A stretch of 5,713 nt of DNA from Pseudomonas sp. Lineage in GTDB: Bacteria > Pseudomonadota > Gammaproteobacteria > Pseudomonadales > Pseudomonadaceae. The notes beneath the pieces are model-generated. The model saw only the letters and a program-made list of their open reading frames with translations, was not told where the DNA came from and did not search any database. The DNA is taken from positions 1-5,713 of the forward strand of contig JAURXE010000768.1 of NCBI GenBank assembly GCA_030654635.1, written 5' to 3'. The position numbers were made by a program, and so were the translations under genes. Below are positions 5,270-5,713 of this stretch, one piece after another (position 1 is the stretch's first letter; each line of letters begins with the position of its first letter).

Positions 5270-5713
5270 ATGCCTGTACCCGATCTGTTTCAACAAGGCC
5301 TCGCCAGCGGCTGGAAAACCTACAACGGTTCGCGCCTCGAGCAGGACCTGACCCTGGAAGCCGACGTGGCCATTATCGGCAGCGGCGCGGGCGGCGGCAC
5401 CACAGCGGAAATCCTCAGCCAGGCCGGCTTCAAAGTCCTGCTGATCGAGGAAGGCCCGCTGAAAACCAGCAGTGACTTCAAGATGCAGGAGCCCGAGGCC
5501 TACGGCGCGCTGTATCAGGAAGGCATGGGGCGGATGAGCAAAGATGGCGCCATAACCATCATGCAAGGCCGCGCCGTGGGCGGCACCACGCTGGTGAATT
5601 GGACCTCGAGTTTTCGTACCCCCGACCCAACGCTGGAGCACTGGGCCAGCGAGTACGGCGTCAAAGGCCACAGCCCGGCCGAAATGGCGCCTTGGTTTGC
5701 CCGCATGGTAGAA
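5270..5713 (+). CDS. laoA: GMC-family FAD alcohol dehydrogenase, LaoA-like, N-terminal 148 residues (3' end outside window)
   Basis: An open frame from ATG 5270 runs off the window end. The fragment carries the FAD-binding Rossmann start ADVAIIGSGAGGG (residues 31-43; Gly37, Gly39 and Gly42 form GxGxxG), the acidic end of strand two in LLIEEG (57-62; Glu60 or Glu61 binds the ribose of FAD), and the GMC signature GRAVGGTTLVNW (100-111), where the flavin is held. GMC enzymes oxidise alcohols to aldehydes; here the expected substrates are long-chain alcohols, by synteny with laoA (PA0364). There is no signal peptide (it starts MPVPDLFQQG), so if it works outside the cytoplasm it must travel with the Tat-signal protein encoded just upstream. 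The active-site His and the substrate domain lie beyond the window. Family assignment is firm; substrate and partner are inferred. Confidence 0.9.
   Translation, partial: MPVPDLFQQGLASGWKTYNGSRLEQDLTLEADVAIIGSGAGGGTTAEILSQAGFKVLLIEEGPLKTSSDFKMQEPEAYGALYQEGMGRMSKDGAITIMQGRAVGGTTLVNWTSSFRTPDPTLEHWASEYGVKGHSPAEMAPWFARMVE

Overview
The window looks like chromosomal DNA from a Pseudomonas species. It is GC-rich, and as I recall the gene order matches P. aeruginosa around PA0371 to PA0364. That match is from memory, with no search run. All genes share similar GC-rich codon use, and I see no insertion sequence, CRISPR array, tRNA or rRNA.

Left part (1-2195, + strand): three tightly packed housekeeping-type genes. 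They are the 3' end of an M16 zinc-peptidase-family subunit, rsmD (16S rRNA guanine-N2 methyltransferase, overlapping the peptidase gene by one base) and a YheT-family alpha/beta hydrolase 6 nt further on. They are probably co-transcribed. The hydrolase ends head-on against a TetR-family gene, and both stop codons lie in one TTAA.

Right part (2192-5713): a TetR-type repressor (- strand) diverges across a 244-nt gap from a + strand set of an aldehyde dehydrogenase, a small Tat-exported protein and the start of a GMC flavin alcohol dehydrogenase, which is cut by the window end. This layout matches the LaoABCR long-chain-alcohol oxidation system described in P. aeruginosa. The GMC enzyme (LaoA) with its small Tat partner (LaoB) would oxidise a fatty alcohol to the aldehyde. 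The aldehyde dehydrogenase (LaoC) would take it to the fatty acid, and LaoR would control expression. The neighbouring YheT-family hydrolase could in principle supply alcohols from esters, but that is only context.

Non-coding signals: the divergent gap has a good sigma70-type promoter (TTGACA, 17-nt spacer, TAAAAA) whose spacer holds a perfect 16-bp palindrome, the best candidate repressor site. The laoC-laoB gap holds a perfect 12-bp hairpin whose whole loop is complementary to a site 26 nt further on, so the RNA could form a pseudoknot or switch between two folds. The LaoB-like protein carries both a twin-arginine motif and a lipobox, which suggests a membrane-anchored exported complex.
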